Shown here one piece after another: positions 12,881-24,441 of a stretch of DNA of 64,000 nucleotides; the stretch's first letter is position 1; each line of letters starts with the position of its first letter. Origin of the DNA: Parapristionchus giblindavisi (taxonomy: Eukaryota > Nematoda > Chromadorea > Rhabditida > Diplogasteridae); contig CALSFV010000008.1 in NCBI GenBank assembly GCA_943737045.1, positions 1,612,001-1,676,000 on the forward strand, read 5' to 3'. Under the pieces are notes generated by a model. That model searched no databases. It had not been told where the DNA came from and saw nothing but the letters and a program-made list of their open reading frames with translations. Made by a program: the position numbers and the translations under genes.

Positions 12881-13326
12881 CTAGGGAACGGTTTCTATGA
12901 TGGTTGAAATTACGGTTAGTGACCTACATAGCGATAATCAGCATGGTCGACTTAGTAAGAATCTACTTTCAAAAGCTGCAGTTGATCGATTTTTTGAACG
13001 AAACCCGTCGCATATCCGCCGCACGAAAGACAGCCAAAGAAGATTTTTGTACTTAATTTCCATTAAAACAACAATTTTTTGCTGGAATTACCATGCAGAC
13101 ATAAAATGCTGTCGGGGGAATCGAACTCGTGTTCAAAAATTTAAAAAAAACAAAAAAAAATGCAACTTTTTGGCTGTCTTTCGTGAGGCGGATATGCGAC
13201 GGGTTTCGTTTAAAATATCGATCAACTGCAGCTTTTGAAAGTTGATTCTTACTAAGTCGACCATGCTGATTATCGCTATGTAGGTCACTAACCGTAATTT
13301 CAACCATCACAGAAACCATTCCCTAG
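12881..13326. repeat. Foldback element, 446 bp, arms ~157 bp
   Basis: Left arm 12881-13037 begins CTAGGGAACGGTTTCTATGA; right arm ~13165-13326 is its complement and ends CCCTAG. TTA on the outside of both ends is a candidate target duplication. The ~130 bp loop includes GGGGGAATCGAACTCGTG, which read backwards contains a B-box-like TTCGATTCCCCC. Confidence 0.85.
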
Positions 13327-13652
13327 TTAGGATCCCAAGAGTAATGTGTAGTATTTATTTGGGGGAGGGTGAGGAGAAATAATGGCCACAGTAGATATTA
13401 CTCCAAGATTTAATAAAAATTATGCTAATAATCTGACTCATTGTCAGCATCGTTGAAAAGAATACATAAGGGAAAAGAAATGAATATATAAGTAAATATG
13501 TATGATATAACATCGTGCTCCAATCAGTGACAGGCAATTTGTTAAGATCTTTTCCAGCGGAAGAGGAAATAATTGGACACTTGAATAGTTAGGTAAGAGC
13601 TAGGATTTTAGGGATCTACTTGAATCATCTACAAATCTTTTCACTAACAATA

Positions 13653-13727
13653 AAGGTAAAGGTTAATGTACTACGCCTTATTCAAGGCACAATAAGTCCT
13701 GCGGGTGATCATTGCTAGGACAGTGAT
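13653..13727. repeat. Dispersed repeat R2, copy 1
   Basis: Aligns with 25731-25802 through AATAAAGGTAAA, TTATTCAAGGCACA and AAGTCCTGCGGGTGATCA. Two copies are seen, in the same orientation. Class unknown. Confidence 0.65.
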
Positions 13728-13755
13728 AATTCATTAACCACTCACTACACAAACA

Positions 13756-14103
13756 TTAAAGGTGGACTCCCGCGAATATTTTCGTGAACAAACTGTAAAG
13801 ACAGAAAGGTAGCAAAAGTTATTCTACATACAGTATACCATTTATTTAACGCTAATTCTGCTTATTGATTGCTAGAAACATGAATGAATCATGCTTGCAA
13901 TCGCAGGCAAAGGCGCGCTTTTTGAAAATAGGAAAGTTCGGCAATAGGATTCGAACCCACGGCCATGCGCTATGTAGGCAGAAGTGTTACCACTGCGCTA
14001 AGGGATTGACATGCGGTGAATCACTCTTCTCGCATATCACTTTACAGTTGCATAAGCGAAATACACGAGATTTGAATAAGCATTCGCGGGTCTCCACCTT
14101 TAA
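13756..14103 (-). repeat. Copy (d) of the TTAA/tRNA-like element, full length 348 bp
   Basis: Terminal inverted repeats are TTAAAGGTGGACTCCCGCGA and, at the right end, the complement of TTAAAGGTGGAGACCCGCGA. The tRNA-like unit runs on the minus strand, with A box TAGCGCAGTGG (13990-14000) and B box GGTTCGAATCC (13947-13957), both exact matches to the Pol III consensus. It has exactly the same length as copy (e). Confidence 0.95.
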
Positions 14104-15299
14104 GCTCGTAGAATGCATTGTTGTTGTTATTACTCAAAAGGTTTTTAAGAATTTGAAAAAGGTCAAACAAAATATGTAGGAAAAATATTTGTGGTTGAGT
14201 GCCATTCAAAGTGCCAATTATTTTGATTCCATCATCACATTGTATTCGATTATATAATGAATCCTTTCTTATAAATACTCCATTCCAATGTTATCGACCT
14301 TTCGAGATGTCCCACATTCTCACTCTTTTGTTATGTGTAATAATTATGAGTTTTATTGGTTCATTGGTCAATGTATATTAATGCCACTAAGACATTTATC
14401 AGAGGTTAGTAGAACATATTTTATTCATGATCAGGTCCGGATTATGACAAGACTAATTAGCGGACACGGCTCTCTCAATCAACGGACATCGGACAAAAAG
14501 CGGTCACGGACGATTATAAGCAAGAAGTATGCGTGAGCACAGTGTGGACATCGCAAGATTGATGTCTTACCGAGATTGTTTACTCATTTTCATCTAACAT
14601 TTCTGTATGTTTTAACGATTATTTACCTGCTTTATCCATTGAAATTAACATATTTGCATTTCTGAATAAACACGTAGAAAACGTTTTGTTGCTATAGTTT
14701 CCAAGAATCATTGCAGAAAATATTAATTACGTAACCAGGAAGTAATTTATACTCGCTAAAAAACTCCAGGACACCTGTTATTATGAAGCAAAATTGTATA
14801 GTCTGATGTAGTATACAAGTGCAGAACCGAAATAAATCCCTAGCGATCATAAAGCCATGTATAGTTCTACTCCTCCCTCGAAGTTTTTTTGTTGTGAAAA
14901 TCATTAGGCAGTATTCACCAGAGTTCTAGTCTGCCCAACGAAAAAAACTGTCTCATCGATTTACTAGTTTGAAGGTTACGAAGAAGTATGTACTATTATT
15001 ATTGTAAAATGGACGATACTAAAAACATTCAGTTAAAATATATTCGTCATACTTATTGTCAGAGTGGACAAATGCTCAAACGCATAATGATGTTGCAAAT
15101 CTTTAAATGGTGTAAACATTGTTATTGTAAATAGTAATGCAGAAGGGCAAAAAGTAAGTGTTCTATTGCAGTAACAATAAGAAACTCATTTCTTGGTCCT
15201 ACTTATGGACTATAATTGACTAAATACTTTTTTAACAATAGTTTTCCACATGAATGCGCGCATTAGCCTTCCTTTTGAAGACCATCATCAGGACGTAAT
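14104..15299. other. Non-coding stretch, nothing recognised
   Basis: AT-rich. Short open frames such as 14288-14536 have no family resemblance and no splice context. Confidence 0.4.
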
Positions 15300-15610
15300 T
15301 AGTCCACTTTTTGTGCATGTTGTGCACTTTCCCAAGCCGTTTTCTGTCTGCCAGCAGGTGCCAAATCGTGTTTCATTGTGAACGAAGGTCATGTACTCAG
15401 ACCAAATATCACCGATTCGTTGAATGGATTAGCCCATGTTTGGTCTTTAATGAATACCCAATGATCAAGATCAGCTGGCTCGGGCCAGAGTTAGAGACTC
15501 TGGTAAAGAAAAAAAGCTTGCGAGGAGTGATGCAAGGAATTGCCTGGTGGCATGGATTACAGCATTTTCTACCTTTTCCGCTGTGTTCTTCTTGGCAATC
15601 TTCCAACGAT
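15300..15610 (+). pseudogene. Possible degenerate Tc1-like transposase fragment
   Basis: The translated + strand reads, around 15370-15515, a TKYHRFVEWI segment followed by a Trp-led WLGPELETL segment. Order and spacing resemble the FxxDxxxxHxxKYxxEW ... WPxxSPDLNPIENLW core of Tc1-like DDE transposases, with the key Asp and Pro positions lost. The resemblance is weak and made by eye. An unrelated chance frame is possible. Confidence 0.25.
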
Positions 15611-15853
15611 GCAAAATAATCTTCGCAACCATACAAAAAAGCTATGAATCCAATTGAAAAAGTGGTACAATTTGCCCGCTGTTATGTATACAAACGAGTA
15701 GAATGATAGTATAAGGAAAGATTAATTTAGGACCGAAAGGACAAAAAGAGCCTGGACCACGAACTCGTTTTGCGTGCACATGAACCATATATAAGAGACA
15801 ACTAGAGAAGGCAGAGGGGTGGCGCTCCTTCATCAACATTTGGACTGTTTACA

Positions 15854-15947
15854 AAATTATTACTATTATCAGAATAATAGTAATAATAATTATTATTACT
15901 ATTATCAGAATAATAGTAATAATAATAATTATTACTATTATTAAGGC
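15854..15947. repeat. AT-rich tandem hairpin unit, 2 copies
   Basis: Two tandem copies of a unit containing ATTACTATTATC, AGAATAATAGTAATAATAAT. Each unit is self-complementary. Confidence 0.85.
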
Positions 15948-16165
15948 CAAAATCTAGCTTTACTTTCTTTTATAATAATTATTGATGATTTTAATATTGC
16001 TAAATGTAATTGCGCTATCACCTTATATTGACTGTGCGTTTGCAGTCTCAATTAAGTTCTCGGTTATGTTTCACATCTCTTTCATATTTGAACATCCTGC
16101 TATTTATACGATTTCTATTTCTATTTCTTTATTCCATCAAATATAATAATAAAAGTTGATATGTA

Positions 16166-16285
16166 TAGGATCAGAAGAGGGATGGATGGATTTCCGTCGC
16201 ATAATGAGATTTCGGTTTTGGCTCGGTGGCAGTTTTTAGAGATGAATACGAGAATTTTTAATGATGAGGTTGGAGGGGAGATTTG
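16166..16285. repeat. Dispersed repeat R1, copy 2
   Basis: Partner of 9655-9775, same strand. Shared blocks: GATGGATTTCCG, TTTTGGCTCGGTGGCAG, GAATTTTTAATGATGAGG. Confidence 0.65.
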
Positions 16286-16558
16286 ATAACCCTGCACGGA
16301 AGGGTTTGGGGGGGGGGAGAAAGAACTAATTAGGAGTGGAGTGTATTCCAAGTATCTATACTTCTAGAGGCACATGTCGTATGGGTAGTAGAAATCCTAT
16401 GTATGTGGGAGAACAATACGAAGAGGATGAGACAGACGGTTGTAGATGAATCGAACAAATTAAGCTTATGCATAGTATTATGTATAAAATGAATGTCATA
16501 CATAGCTCTCCTATATTCAAGAGTAGAGAGGTTAAGGGACAAATTATGATCAAACGAA

Positions 16559-16658
16559 CACCGAGCTAATTGACACTCTCCGCTCAGGAAATTCTCTCGC
16601 TCTTTCCTTGTTTTCTAGAGAGTGTTGCCAGAGCGGAGATTTTCAAAAAGTTGTGTCC
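16559..16658. repeat. Snap-back element copy 3
   Basis: CACCGAGCTAATTGACACTC with TCTCCGCTC on the left; AGAGTGTTGCCAGAGCGGAG and ATTTTCAAA on the right. The two halves pair with each other. Confidence 0.75.
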
Positions 16659-17569
16659 TTTATGTTCTTCAACATCGCTTTCCATATGGGTGATTAAGCA
16701 CCTTTTCAACTACTAACGTAATGAACACAGTCGTCGTTCATTATAATTTGGCTATTCCTGGTCCTATTGCCATGTTCTCTTCTTATATAAAAATAGTTTG
16801 GTCCATTCACTTCATCTTTATTTTGTTCAATAAATTCGAAACACCTCTCGTTGCCCAGACTCTCACATTCCTTACTGAAAAAAAGAGTATGACAAGAGCG
16901 GTGACTTTCACGTAAACTTGGAACAGTCCTTGATTATGTTTATTTCCCTTTCATCGCACTTTCCCTATAGTCCTATAGAGTTCCTCATTCTTTCCCTGGA
17001 CACTTGAACAATCTTGATACATTTATTAAGAATTTCTTCCTTGTATAATCTCTCTCCAAGAAATCATAAGGGCGCCCTTTTCTTTTTCTAGTTTCAAGAG
17101 ATTTCGAATATCCCTGTTTGTTTTGTCCATTGAATAGTCCATAAGTTTATTATATGCACTTGGTTCTCAAGTAGGGATCTTGTTGTATGGATACGTACAC
17201 TTGTCCCCTGGATGTTAGAATAAATAGATATACTTCTTATCATTAGATCACTGCACTTATAGTTAGGCAACAGAATGCGTTATCCCAGATAAAGCGTTTT
17301 ATCGAAGGGCTAGATCGAAACGGTTTTAGGATGGTATCTATGATATTTGGCGCACAATATTATATACCAATACATATCCAATAGTTCCTTCCGATAGAAT
17401 AAGATTGGCTCGGAACGTTTCAAATCAACCTCAGCCCTTGATTTGAATTCGCCATTACATTGAAATTGATACCATGCCACAGTCAAGGTTTCTCCCATAT
17501 GTTTCCCATGCTACAAAGGTTACACCAGTTCTGAAGGGGCTCTCGCGTAATCAAGGTCGCCTCCAGCCA
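16659..17569. other. Non-coding stretch, nothing recognised
   Basis: No gene or repeat that I can support. It lies upstream of the pyrimidine/purine tracts in front of the collagen gene. Confidence 0.4.
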
Positions 17570-17850
17570 TACTTCTCTCCCTCTCCCTCTCTCTCCCTCT
17601 TCCTCTTCCTCCCTTCTACTTCTACCTCTACCTCTCTCCATCAATGAGTATTCAGCCCTAATCTCTTGTATTCGAATCAGTCGAACCTTTACCCGTGCAC
17701 TTTCAAGCGAATGGCGCGTGAAGCATTAGGAACTGTACTGTTTCGTGGGTGAAAGTATAAGGAGAGGGAGGAAAATGGAGGGAAAGAGAGGGAGAGGTAG
17801 GGAGGAGAGGTAGAGGGAGAGGAAGAGGAGAGAAGGAGTTGGAGGAAGGC
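17570..17850. repeat. Pyrimidine tract followed by a complementary purine tract
   Basis: 17572-17640 is almost pure CT (CTCTCCCTCTCCC, CTACCTCTACCTCTC). 17757-17850 is almost pure GA (GAGAGGGAGG, GAGAGGTAGAGGGAGAGG). The two can pair across a ~115 bp loop. They lie just upstream of the TATA box of the collagen gene. Confidence 0.85.
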
Positions 17851-17862
17851 AGACTGTAGCGG

Positions 17863-17868
17863 TATAAA
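17863..17868 (+). promoter_or_regulatory. Candidate TATA box of the collagen gene
   Basis: TATAAA 171 bp upstream of the start codon. The distance leaves room for an outron before the candidate trans-splice acceptor at 18013-18022. Position-based inference only. Confidence 0.5.
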
Positions 17869-18012
17869 GACTGAGGAAGCCTTGCCAAAGTGCTAGTGCA
17901 GAGAAAACTTGATCTTGCGATCTTTCAGTACGTTTTCCCGTTTCGATTAGCTCCAGTGAATTATATTCGCAATTTGTATTCTTGTCACATTTCGTAATTA
18001 GTAAACGTCGCC

Positions 18013-18022
18013 TCGCTTTCAG
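18013..18022 (+). promoter_or_regulatory. Candidate trans-splice acceptor of the collagen gene
   Basis: TCGCTTTCAG ends 16 nt before the start codon, as expected for a nematode spliced-leader acceptor with a short 5' UTR. A second TTTCAG lies at about 17923. Confidence 0.45.
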
Positions 18023-18038
18023 CACTCGTCGTCACACC

Positions 18039-20731
18039 ATGAGTGACAAGCAGACGATGCTCGAGATGGAGGAGCACGCGAATGGACTTAGAAGGTGAGC
18101 CTATTTCACGATTCTCGTATGTGTACTTGTGATGGATACGGTAGTTTGATTTTTAGCAAAGTATCTTTAAAAAAATTTCTGCTGGTCACACCACAAAGGT
18201 ATTGTAAGAAAAGAATGAAAATATTGTGTAGGACTTACTGCTAATGCAGACAAATGACTACAAAGGAATATGGTTCAGCAGTCAATAAATCCATTCCTCA
18301 TTTTTCAAATGTGATAAGTCTCTATCTACTTACCGTATGGCTCTCCTTGCTTACTGTGTCTACATCCATCACAACATCTGTATTATCGACTGTGTGGATG
18401 AGTTGCGGTGCACAGAATCTCTGGGGCCGTAGACCGCCAAACAGGGACCGTGACATGGTGATTTTGAGCAGTAGGACTCCTATAGCAGTGGCTGAATAGG
18501 GAAGAGGGTTCAGTGGTAGACTCGATACTTCGCGGTTAAAGCAGAAATGGATTAGCGATCAATAAGAGAGAGAATATGTTATATTGTAAAGATGTAAGAG
18601 TTAATCCCAGGATTTCAGAAATTAAATGGGGCTAAAAGCGGATTTCAGAGAAATAGTGAAACTTTTTCTTTATTTATTCCATTTCGGCTGAGATATATCA
18701 TGAGATTCATAGAAGTAAGTAGACAGAATTCAAGAAAATAGATTTATATGATATCACACCGGAATCAAATGTACAAGATGACTATAAGATTATGACGTCA
18801 CAGTTGGTAAATATTGTGCTTGGGAAACTTCAATTAAAATTTAAAATTCAATCCTCATTCATTTTGCATATCTTTTAATTTTTTTAAATCGACACGACGG
18901 GCTAATTTGAAACTCTACGCTCTAGTTTTCTTTGTCTGCGATAGAGTATTGCCGATGAGGAGAGTGAATTTAGCTTGGGATGTGCGTTCGAAGAGTGCAT
19001 TGGTGCACTGAATGTATTTGTGAAAGAGGAGCGTCGCAAGAGCTTCCTCGAAGTTTGGTATTCAATCAATTCATGTTTATGTGAGTAGATGAAGTATGGA
19101 TGTGATACCACGTAGACAAAGGGTAGGGACAAATTAATAGTGAGATACCCAAACTCATAGAATACATCATATGAAAGTAGAAACCAAAATCAGTAATTTC
19201 AATAACATTTCAGGCTCGCCTTCGTAGGTGTGTCGGTCGCTACAGTAAGTATTATAATATAAAATCTTTTGACGATTCAGATCAATTACTGGTTGAAAGG
19301 AAAGATCCACCGAAATCAGTTAAATGTTTGATTTGGTGAAATATTCTGCTGGAAACGGTTTCGTAGATTAAAAAAACGGATAAATGTAAAAAAAATCCTG
19401 TGAGATGACTATAAACACTCAAATCTTTTCCAGATCGCGACCCTCGTCTGCGTCCTCTCTGTGCCGATGCTGTACAACTACATGCAGCAAATGCAGACTG
19501 TCATGCAGAATGAGGTACGGTAAAGTGATCTTTGATCTCCTGAATGATCTCTCGCTCTTCTTTCTCAGTATTACTCGAATAGAGCAGGCAACTTGTAATG
19601 GATTCCAAAGCACAATAGTATAATCCAACAATAACTTCAAAATAAACTCGTGGTCTAGAATTCTTAATTTACTGTTCCGTTCAGGTTGACTACTGTCGCG
19701 CGCGAAGTTCAAATATCTGGAAAGAAGTGACCAGGACACAGGTACTACTCATATAACTATATTTATGTATTTAATTATTTAAATAAATAATTAAAGGTCT
19801 ACGCGGCGGTGAAAACGGGCAAGAGGATCACTCGACAGGCTGGATATCACTCCAGTAGCATCGTTGAGAGGGATGCCTTCGTGAGCGCCTATCAACCGGT
19901 ACATGACTATATTTGAGACCGTTTGCATAAATGTTGACAAACGGTTTTTCGACCGTTTGTCAAATGTCATAAGCGTAGGGATAGGATCTTTGTAAACGGC
20001 CTCCTTGTGACGTCACGTTTGTTTGTCTACGTTCATGGGTACGGCAAATATTAGCACTAGTTGTAAATTTAAAATCAACATCCATAGTATTACAAATATT
20101 CATAAAGCTATACCTGAAATATCTCCTTTCTTATTATTCCAAAATGACCAAAATTCCTAAAGCTATGTTTCGGGATGACCATTTTAGTTCGATATAAATG
20201 ATAAGGATATAATCATCAGACATGCTGCGGCTGCGGAACGTCGCCACCCGGTGCCCCAGGAGCACCTGGTACACCTGGCCAAGATGGAAACGACGGTCAC
20301 CCAGGACAGCCCGGCAGAGATGGACCTCCTGGCAGCGAGGGAACTCCACCTCCCAGCATTGTGAGTATCTTTGGGTCATGCGAGTAATCCATTACAATGT
20401 CATTGCGCCCACAGGGAACAAGGAAATACTGTATGGAATAAATATATCTTTGATACAGACCACAACGATAAAATTCTTAAAAAAAAAAATAAATGTTTTA
20501 GGATTGGTGCTTCGAGTGCCCCGACGCACCCGAGGGACCTCCCGGAGCACCAGGACCCAAGGGACCACCAGGTACCCCCGGAAATCCGGGTCCCGCCGGA
20601 AGCGTCGCCATTCGCGGTCCACCCGGTGCGCCCGGTCCCGCTGGACCTCCTGGACCCGAAGGAGGACCTGGAGGAAGAGGTTTGTCTTTTTTTGAAATAT
20701 TTAATTAAATAGGTTTCTCAATCTTACAACA

Positions 20732-20767
<36 letters not shown>

Positions 20768-21120
20768 ACAAGTGGGTGCTATCGAATTGTTACATGGAAA
20801 ATAATGATTAAAATAAATAATACGTAATAATCGGAAATATTGTAGGAACCCCTGGAGCGCCCGGAAACCTCAACGAAGTCCCCGGCCCCGATGGACCTGC
20901 TGGCCCTCCAGGAACCCCTGGTGGACCCGGTGGACCCGGTGCCCCTGGAGCTCCAGGACAGCCCGGTTTCGACGGAACGCCAGGAGACGTTGGTGTGCCC
21001 GGATTCCCTGGGCAACCGGGAGTTCCCGGTGCACCCGGAAATCCCGGACCCAACGGCCAACCCGGACACACTGGTGGATGCGATCACTGTCCTCCGCCAA
21101 GAACCGCACCCGGTTACTAA
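18039..21120 (+). CDS. Cuticle collagen, 306 aa, 8 exons
   Basis: Exons: 18039-18094, 19214-19244, 19434-19514, 19685-19741, 19797-19898, 20220-20360, 20502-20679, 20846-21120. Together they give 921 nt with the frame kept at every junction. The product is a secreted structural collagen of the nematode cuticle. Residues ~19-45 are the hydrophobic signal/anchor of the Col_cuticle_N domain ([25 protein letters not shown]). R85-I-T-R88 fits the RxxR site cut by BLI-4-type subtilisins. Cysteine knots flank the triple-helical parts: CCGC at 111-114, C159 and C162, and C294/C297 in the tail [13 protein letters not shown]. Gly-X-Y blocks occupy about 118-150 and 167-292. Length and layout are normal for the family (about 300 aa). 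Which collagen subgroup it belongs to I cannot decide; the tail looks like that of several Caenorhabditis col genes. Intron 1 holds a snap-back element and intron 7 an (ATT)n run. Confidence 0.96.
18896..18990. repeat. Snap-back element copy 4, inside collagen intron 1
   Basis: GGGCTAATTTGAAACTCTAC on the left pairs with GAGAGTGAATTTAGCTTGGG on the right, around a TTTCTTTGTCTGCGATAGAG core. It is part of the primary transcript of the collagen gene. Confidence 0.75.
19936..19963. repeat. Short hairpin in collagen intron 5
   Basis: TGACAAACGG, an 8-nt loop, then CCGTTTGTCA: a perfect 10-bp stem. It is followed at about 20010 by the palindromic TGACGTCA. No function is assigned. Confidence 0.7.
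20731..20766. repeat. (ATT)n microsatellite in collagen intron 7
   Basis: About 12 trinucleotide units between exons 7 and 8. Confidence 0.95.
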
Positions 21121-21232
21121 ATCACGGATCGATCGAGCCGGTGCTAATTACCGGCTCTCAGATCTTGTCACGAACATTGTATGGATCAGCTTTATTGTTT
21201 ATAAGTTTGTTACCAATTCTCGATCATGGATG

Positions 21233-21238
21233 AATAAA
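21233..21238 (+). terminator. Polyadenylation signal of the collagen gene
   Basis: AATAAA 113 nt after the TAA stop codon (21118-21120). Confidence 0.6.
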
Positions 21239-21239
21239 T

Positions 21240-22409
21240 ATGTAATATTATTGCTCAGAATCTCATTTTCACCAAATTACATCACATCTTATGGAAACAA
21301 AAATATCTTGGAAATCTCCTGACTATACAGCTGGTAAGTAAGTCTATCTCAGCAAGACAATCTTCTAATTGTAAGAGTGTTCTATCTGCTCTAGGTCCAT
21401 TCATCTTATTCTCGCCCATTTGCTCTTCTTTGTATCTATTCATCTCGTTTTCCAGACTCAAAATTCCACTTTTCTCTCATATTATTACAAACACTGTTCA
21501 TCTAGATTAGTTATCCAGTCCAGCCACTGAATCTCTTTCTTTATTCATTCCTCCTTCATCTGCTAATGATCAGTTATTGGCAAAAATTTTCAGATCTATA
21601 ATGCTTTATTATGGTAATCATTTACGAAAAATTAGCATTTTCCTCTATTTTGTATGGCTCAGACCCTATTTCGTAATCTAACATTGTTGTTGTTTCGCCT
21701 CTCTCTCATATGCGACTACATTCATCGCCAATTATTCTTCGTTCCCATAATTCAGTCGGTATTACGGTTACAATAGCAATATACTGCAATTTTCTTTACT
21801 TTATTCGGCGAAATTACAATTATATTTAATTATGTTCTATGACATTCTGCCAGCCACTTCTCTTCACTGCACGATTGTTTCGAAATGACATGTGCAGAGG
21901 TTACGGGCACCCACATGAGCGGAAGAGATCAATATCAAGACCAGAAATCAGATGGAGGATGAATTTGTGATAAAATTTGAACCAAAATGTGTGGATATTG
22001 CAAGCAACAGGGAGCAGAGTGTGCATTTCGCACCATATCCGCGCATTTTACGTGTTTACATGTACATAAAGTAGGGTACGTACCAAAAGTATTGATGCGA
22101 GTGTGTAAAGTGATCTGTTATTAATTTTGAATTACGTATAGAAAGTGATGGGATACCTGGAAGTTCAAGATGTAATAAAATCTCATGGCGAATCAAATTT
22201 CATCGACGACAACCGAAGAATGTACCAAACAGGCGGAGGTCAACAGAATTCTGATATTTCGTTCATCTATTATTAATATAATAAGATGTGAATCTAATTA
22301 TTTTTAACTCTGATGCGCAGTCATTTCTTCGAGAATAGGGCAATATTTTACATTTAATTTAGATTACGATTAATCGATTGTCATTACCTACATAGTAGTG
22401 CAATTGTAG
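21240..22409. other. Non-coding stretch downstream of the collagen gene
   Basis: AT-rich unique-looking sequence. No exon or repeat that I can support. Confidence 0.4.
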
Positions 22410-22504
22410 AACCCGAGCTAATTTAACTCTCCGCTCTGTCGACGATCTCTCGCTGAGAAAGCAAGCGAGAGAGCGTTGACAGAGTTTCAAATTAGCTCGG
22501 TCTT
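22410..22504. repeat. Snap-back element copy 5, well preserved
   Basis: One of the best copies. GAGCTAATTTAACTCTCCGC pairs with the right-hand TTTCAAATTAGCTCGG. The central CTCTCGCTGAG/AAGCAAGCGAGAGAG gives a near-perfect hairpin. Confidence 0.85.
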
Positions 22505-23310
22505 AATATTGTCGTTTCATGACAATTGGTTGTTTCATTTTAAACATCATATTTCTCATACAATTTCATCTGATATGCGTAGACTTCAAAAAATGAAAGA
22601 AAACATTATAGTTTCATATTAAAATTGTATATATTGTTCGTGTAAAATGTACTTGCATATTGCCTTGCTACTGCTGATAACAATGAACGCAGAAATATTC
22701 TATCGATCAACCTTTCTCTCCTTTCCCTCCTCGCTCTCTCACTGATCTACGTATTATATCGCTTTAACTCTCTCTCTCTCTCTCTAAACATAGAAACACT
22801 TAGTGGCTGTGGCTGGCTACTCTCGTTCCACATAGAGTATTTTGTACGGTGAATAAGTGTTCACGTCTTCAATTTATATTTCTTTGAGTATGAAAATATA
22901 ATTGTCATCAACCTGATTATATAAGGAATTGTTTTTGCTAAAAATTTTTTAAAATATTTCGATTTTACACACCGTTATTCACGTTATCTTCACATGAAAA
23001 ATTTCTCAAGCCACACATGCACATGCGCTATGTAAACTACAACGTTTAGTGTTTATTCATGATTTATCACTGAAAACAATTCACGCCAAAGTTTTCAAAT
23101 ACGTTTGACATATGAGAAAAAAACAGGCCATTGTTATACTTCTACAATTTATCACTGTGTTCTAATAAAACGTAAACAAGGGTAGATATCTATCAAAATA
23201 ATTATGGGAGAGTGTATTATTTTCGTGAAAACTACAAGATTACCACAACATTCTGGAAGAAAAATCGGTACTGATACATTGAGATTTTATTCTTTAAAGG
23301 CACATACCAA
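22505..23310. other. Non-coding stretch, nothing recognised
   Basis: Contains a short CT run at about 22767-22786 and otherwise AT-rich sequence. No supported gene. Confidence 0.4.
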
Positions 23311-23508
23311 GCAAATGTTACTCTCCGCATTGGCATAAACAAAGAAAGGGAGATAGTGTGGCCAGAGGGGAGAGTTTCAAATAAGCTTGTGGTGTCGCTT
23401 TAAGGCACACTCCGAGCTATTCTGAAACTCTCCGCTCTTGCAATGCTCTCCCGCTCTCCTTGTTTACGAGATAATGTGGTCAGAGAGTAAAATTAGCTCG
23501 AGGTGTGA
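23311..23508. repeat. Two adjacent snap-back copies (6 and 7)
   Basis: 23315-23395 is a half-eroded copy (CTCTCCGC, GGGAGATAGTGTGGCCAGAG, GAGAGTTTCAAATAAGC). 23402-23508 is a better one, from GCACACTCCGAGCTATTCTG to AAATTAGCTCGAGGTGTG. Together they suggest repeated insertion at or near the same place. Confidence 0.75.
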
Positions 23509-24375
23509 TTTTGAAAACGCAGTGTGCGCATGTTCAATCAGAGTCTATTTATAATACAAACTGCTGATCTCCCCTAATACACTGATTCATCAGAGAGTAC
23601 ACCTTCAATTTGATTCAAACTATCAATGGTGACTGATTAGTATCTTTATCGAGAGATTGAGGATATCAGGTGGTGTGCAAGAGTGCTCCGTGACGTATCG
23701 TGCATAGATCAGACATCAGTTTAGTCAATATTGAGATAAAATTAGAGGGAGGAGATTGTGACAGGTAGTGAATGCTTTTCACTGACTTCTGAGATTCTTT
23801 TAAGCGCTTTGGTCAACTGAATCTTTGTTTTGAACTCTTTTTATTTGTTCTCTTCTGATGAGAGAATTGCTCACATTTACCGAGATATATATATTTACTG
23901 TATACAATAGTCTATATTTTATTCTCCGAGTTTCATAATCCCAGAACTGGGACTGGGTCCAATGAGAACCGATGAATAATAACCGATGAATTCTCATCCG
24001 ACCTAGTGTACCAGGATTCTTACAAGTGAATGCTCTAATAGTAAAGTCTTGTGAAATGGCGATAACATGACTACAATAAGCTGATACGAATCTTTTTCAA
24101 AAGTTTTAGAACTTGCTCAAAATCGTTAGCAAAACCGCCATTCTAGAAAGAACCACTTTCATAGCTGTCCTCTCCCAATTTCTCACACTATTTCATTTAG
24201 CCTCTGTTAAATTTCCGCTTTTTTAAATGATGTATCATTGTCTAGACTACTCTTCATCTTCCCAGTTCCTACAATTCTCATGATTCTCACCACTATTTAC
24301 CCAATGTTTATTCGAGACTGAACTTTTAATGTTCAATGTACCTAACGTTATATTAAATCTACCTTATTTTGCCCT
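23509..24375. other. Non-coding stretch, nothing recognised
   Basis: No supported gene or repeat. Confidence 0.4.
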
Positions 24376-24441
24376 CTCAAGTCAAAATTCAAAATATTAC
24401 TTACTTGACTCAAGTCAAAATTCAAAATATTACTTACTTGA
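24376..24441. repeat. 33-bp direct tandem duplication (2 copies)
   Basis: The unit begins CTCAAGTCAAAATTC and ends TTACTTACTTGA. The two copies appear identical, so the duplication is recent. Confidence 0.9.

Noticed and set aside
20134..21322. Long frames overlapping the collagen exons (20222-20695 on +, 20891-21322 on +, several on -)
   Set aside because: Shadow frames of the Gly-X-Y coding sequence. The true frame gives uninterrupted Gly-X-Y across exons 6-8 and fits the splice sites.
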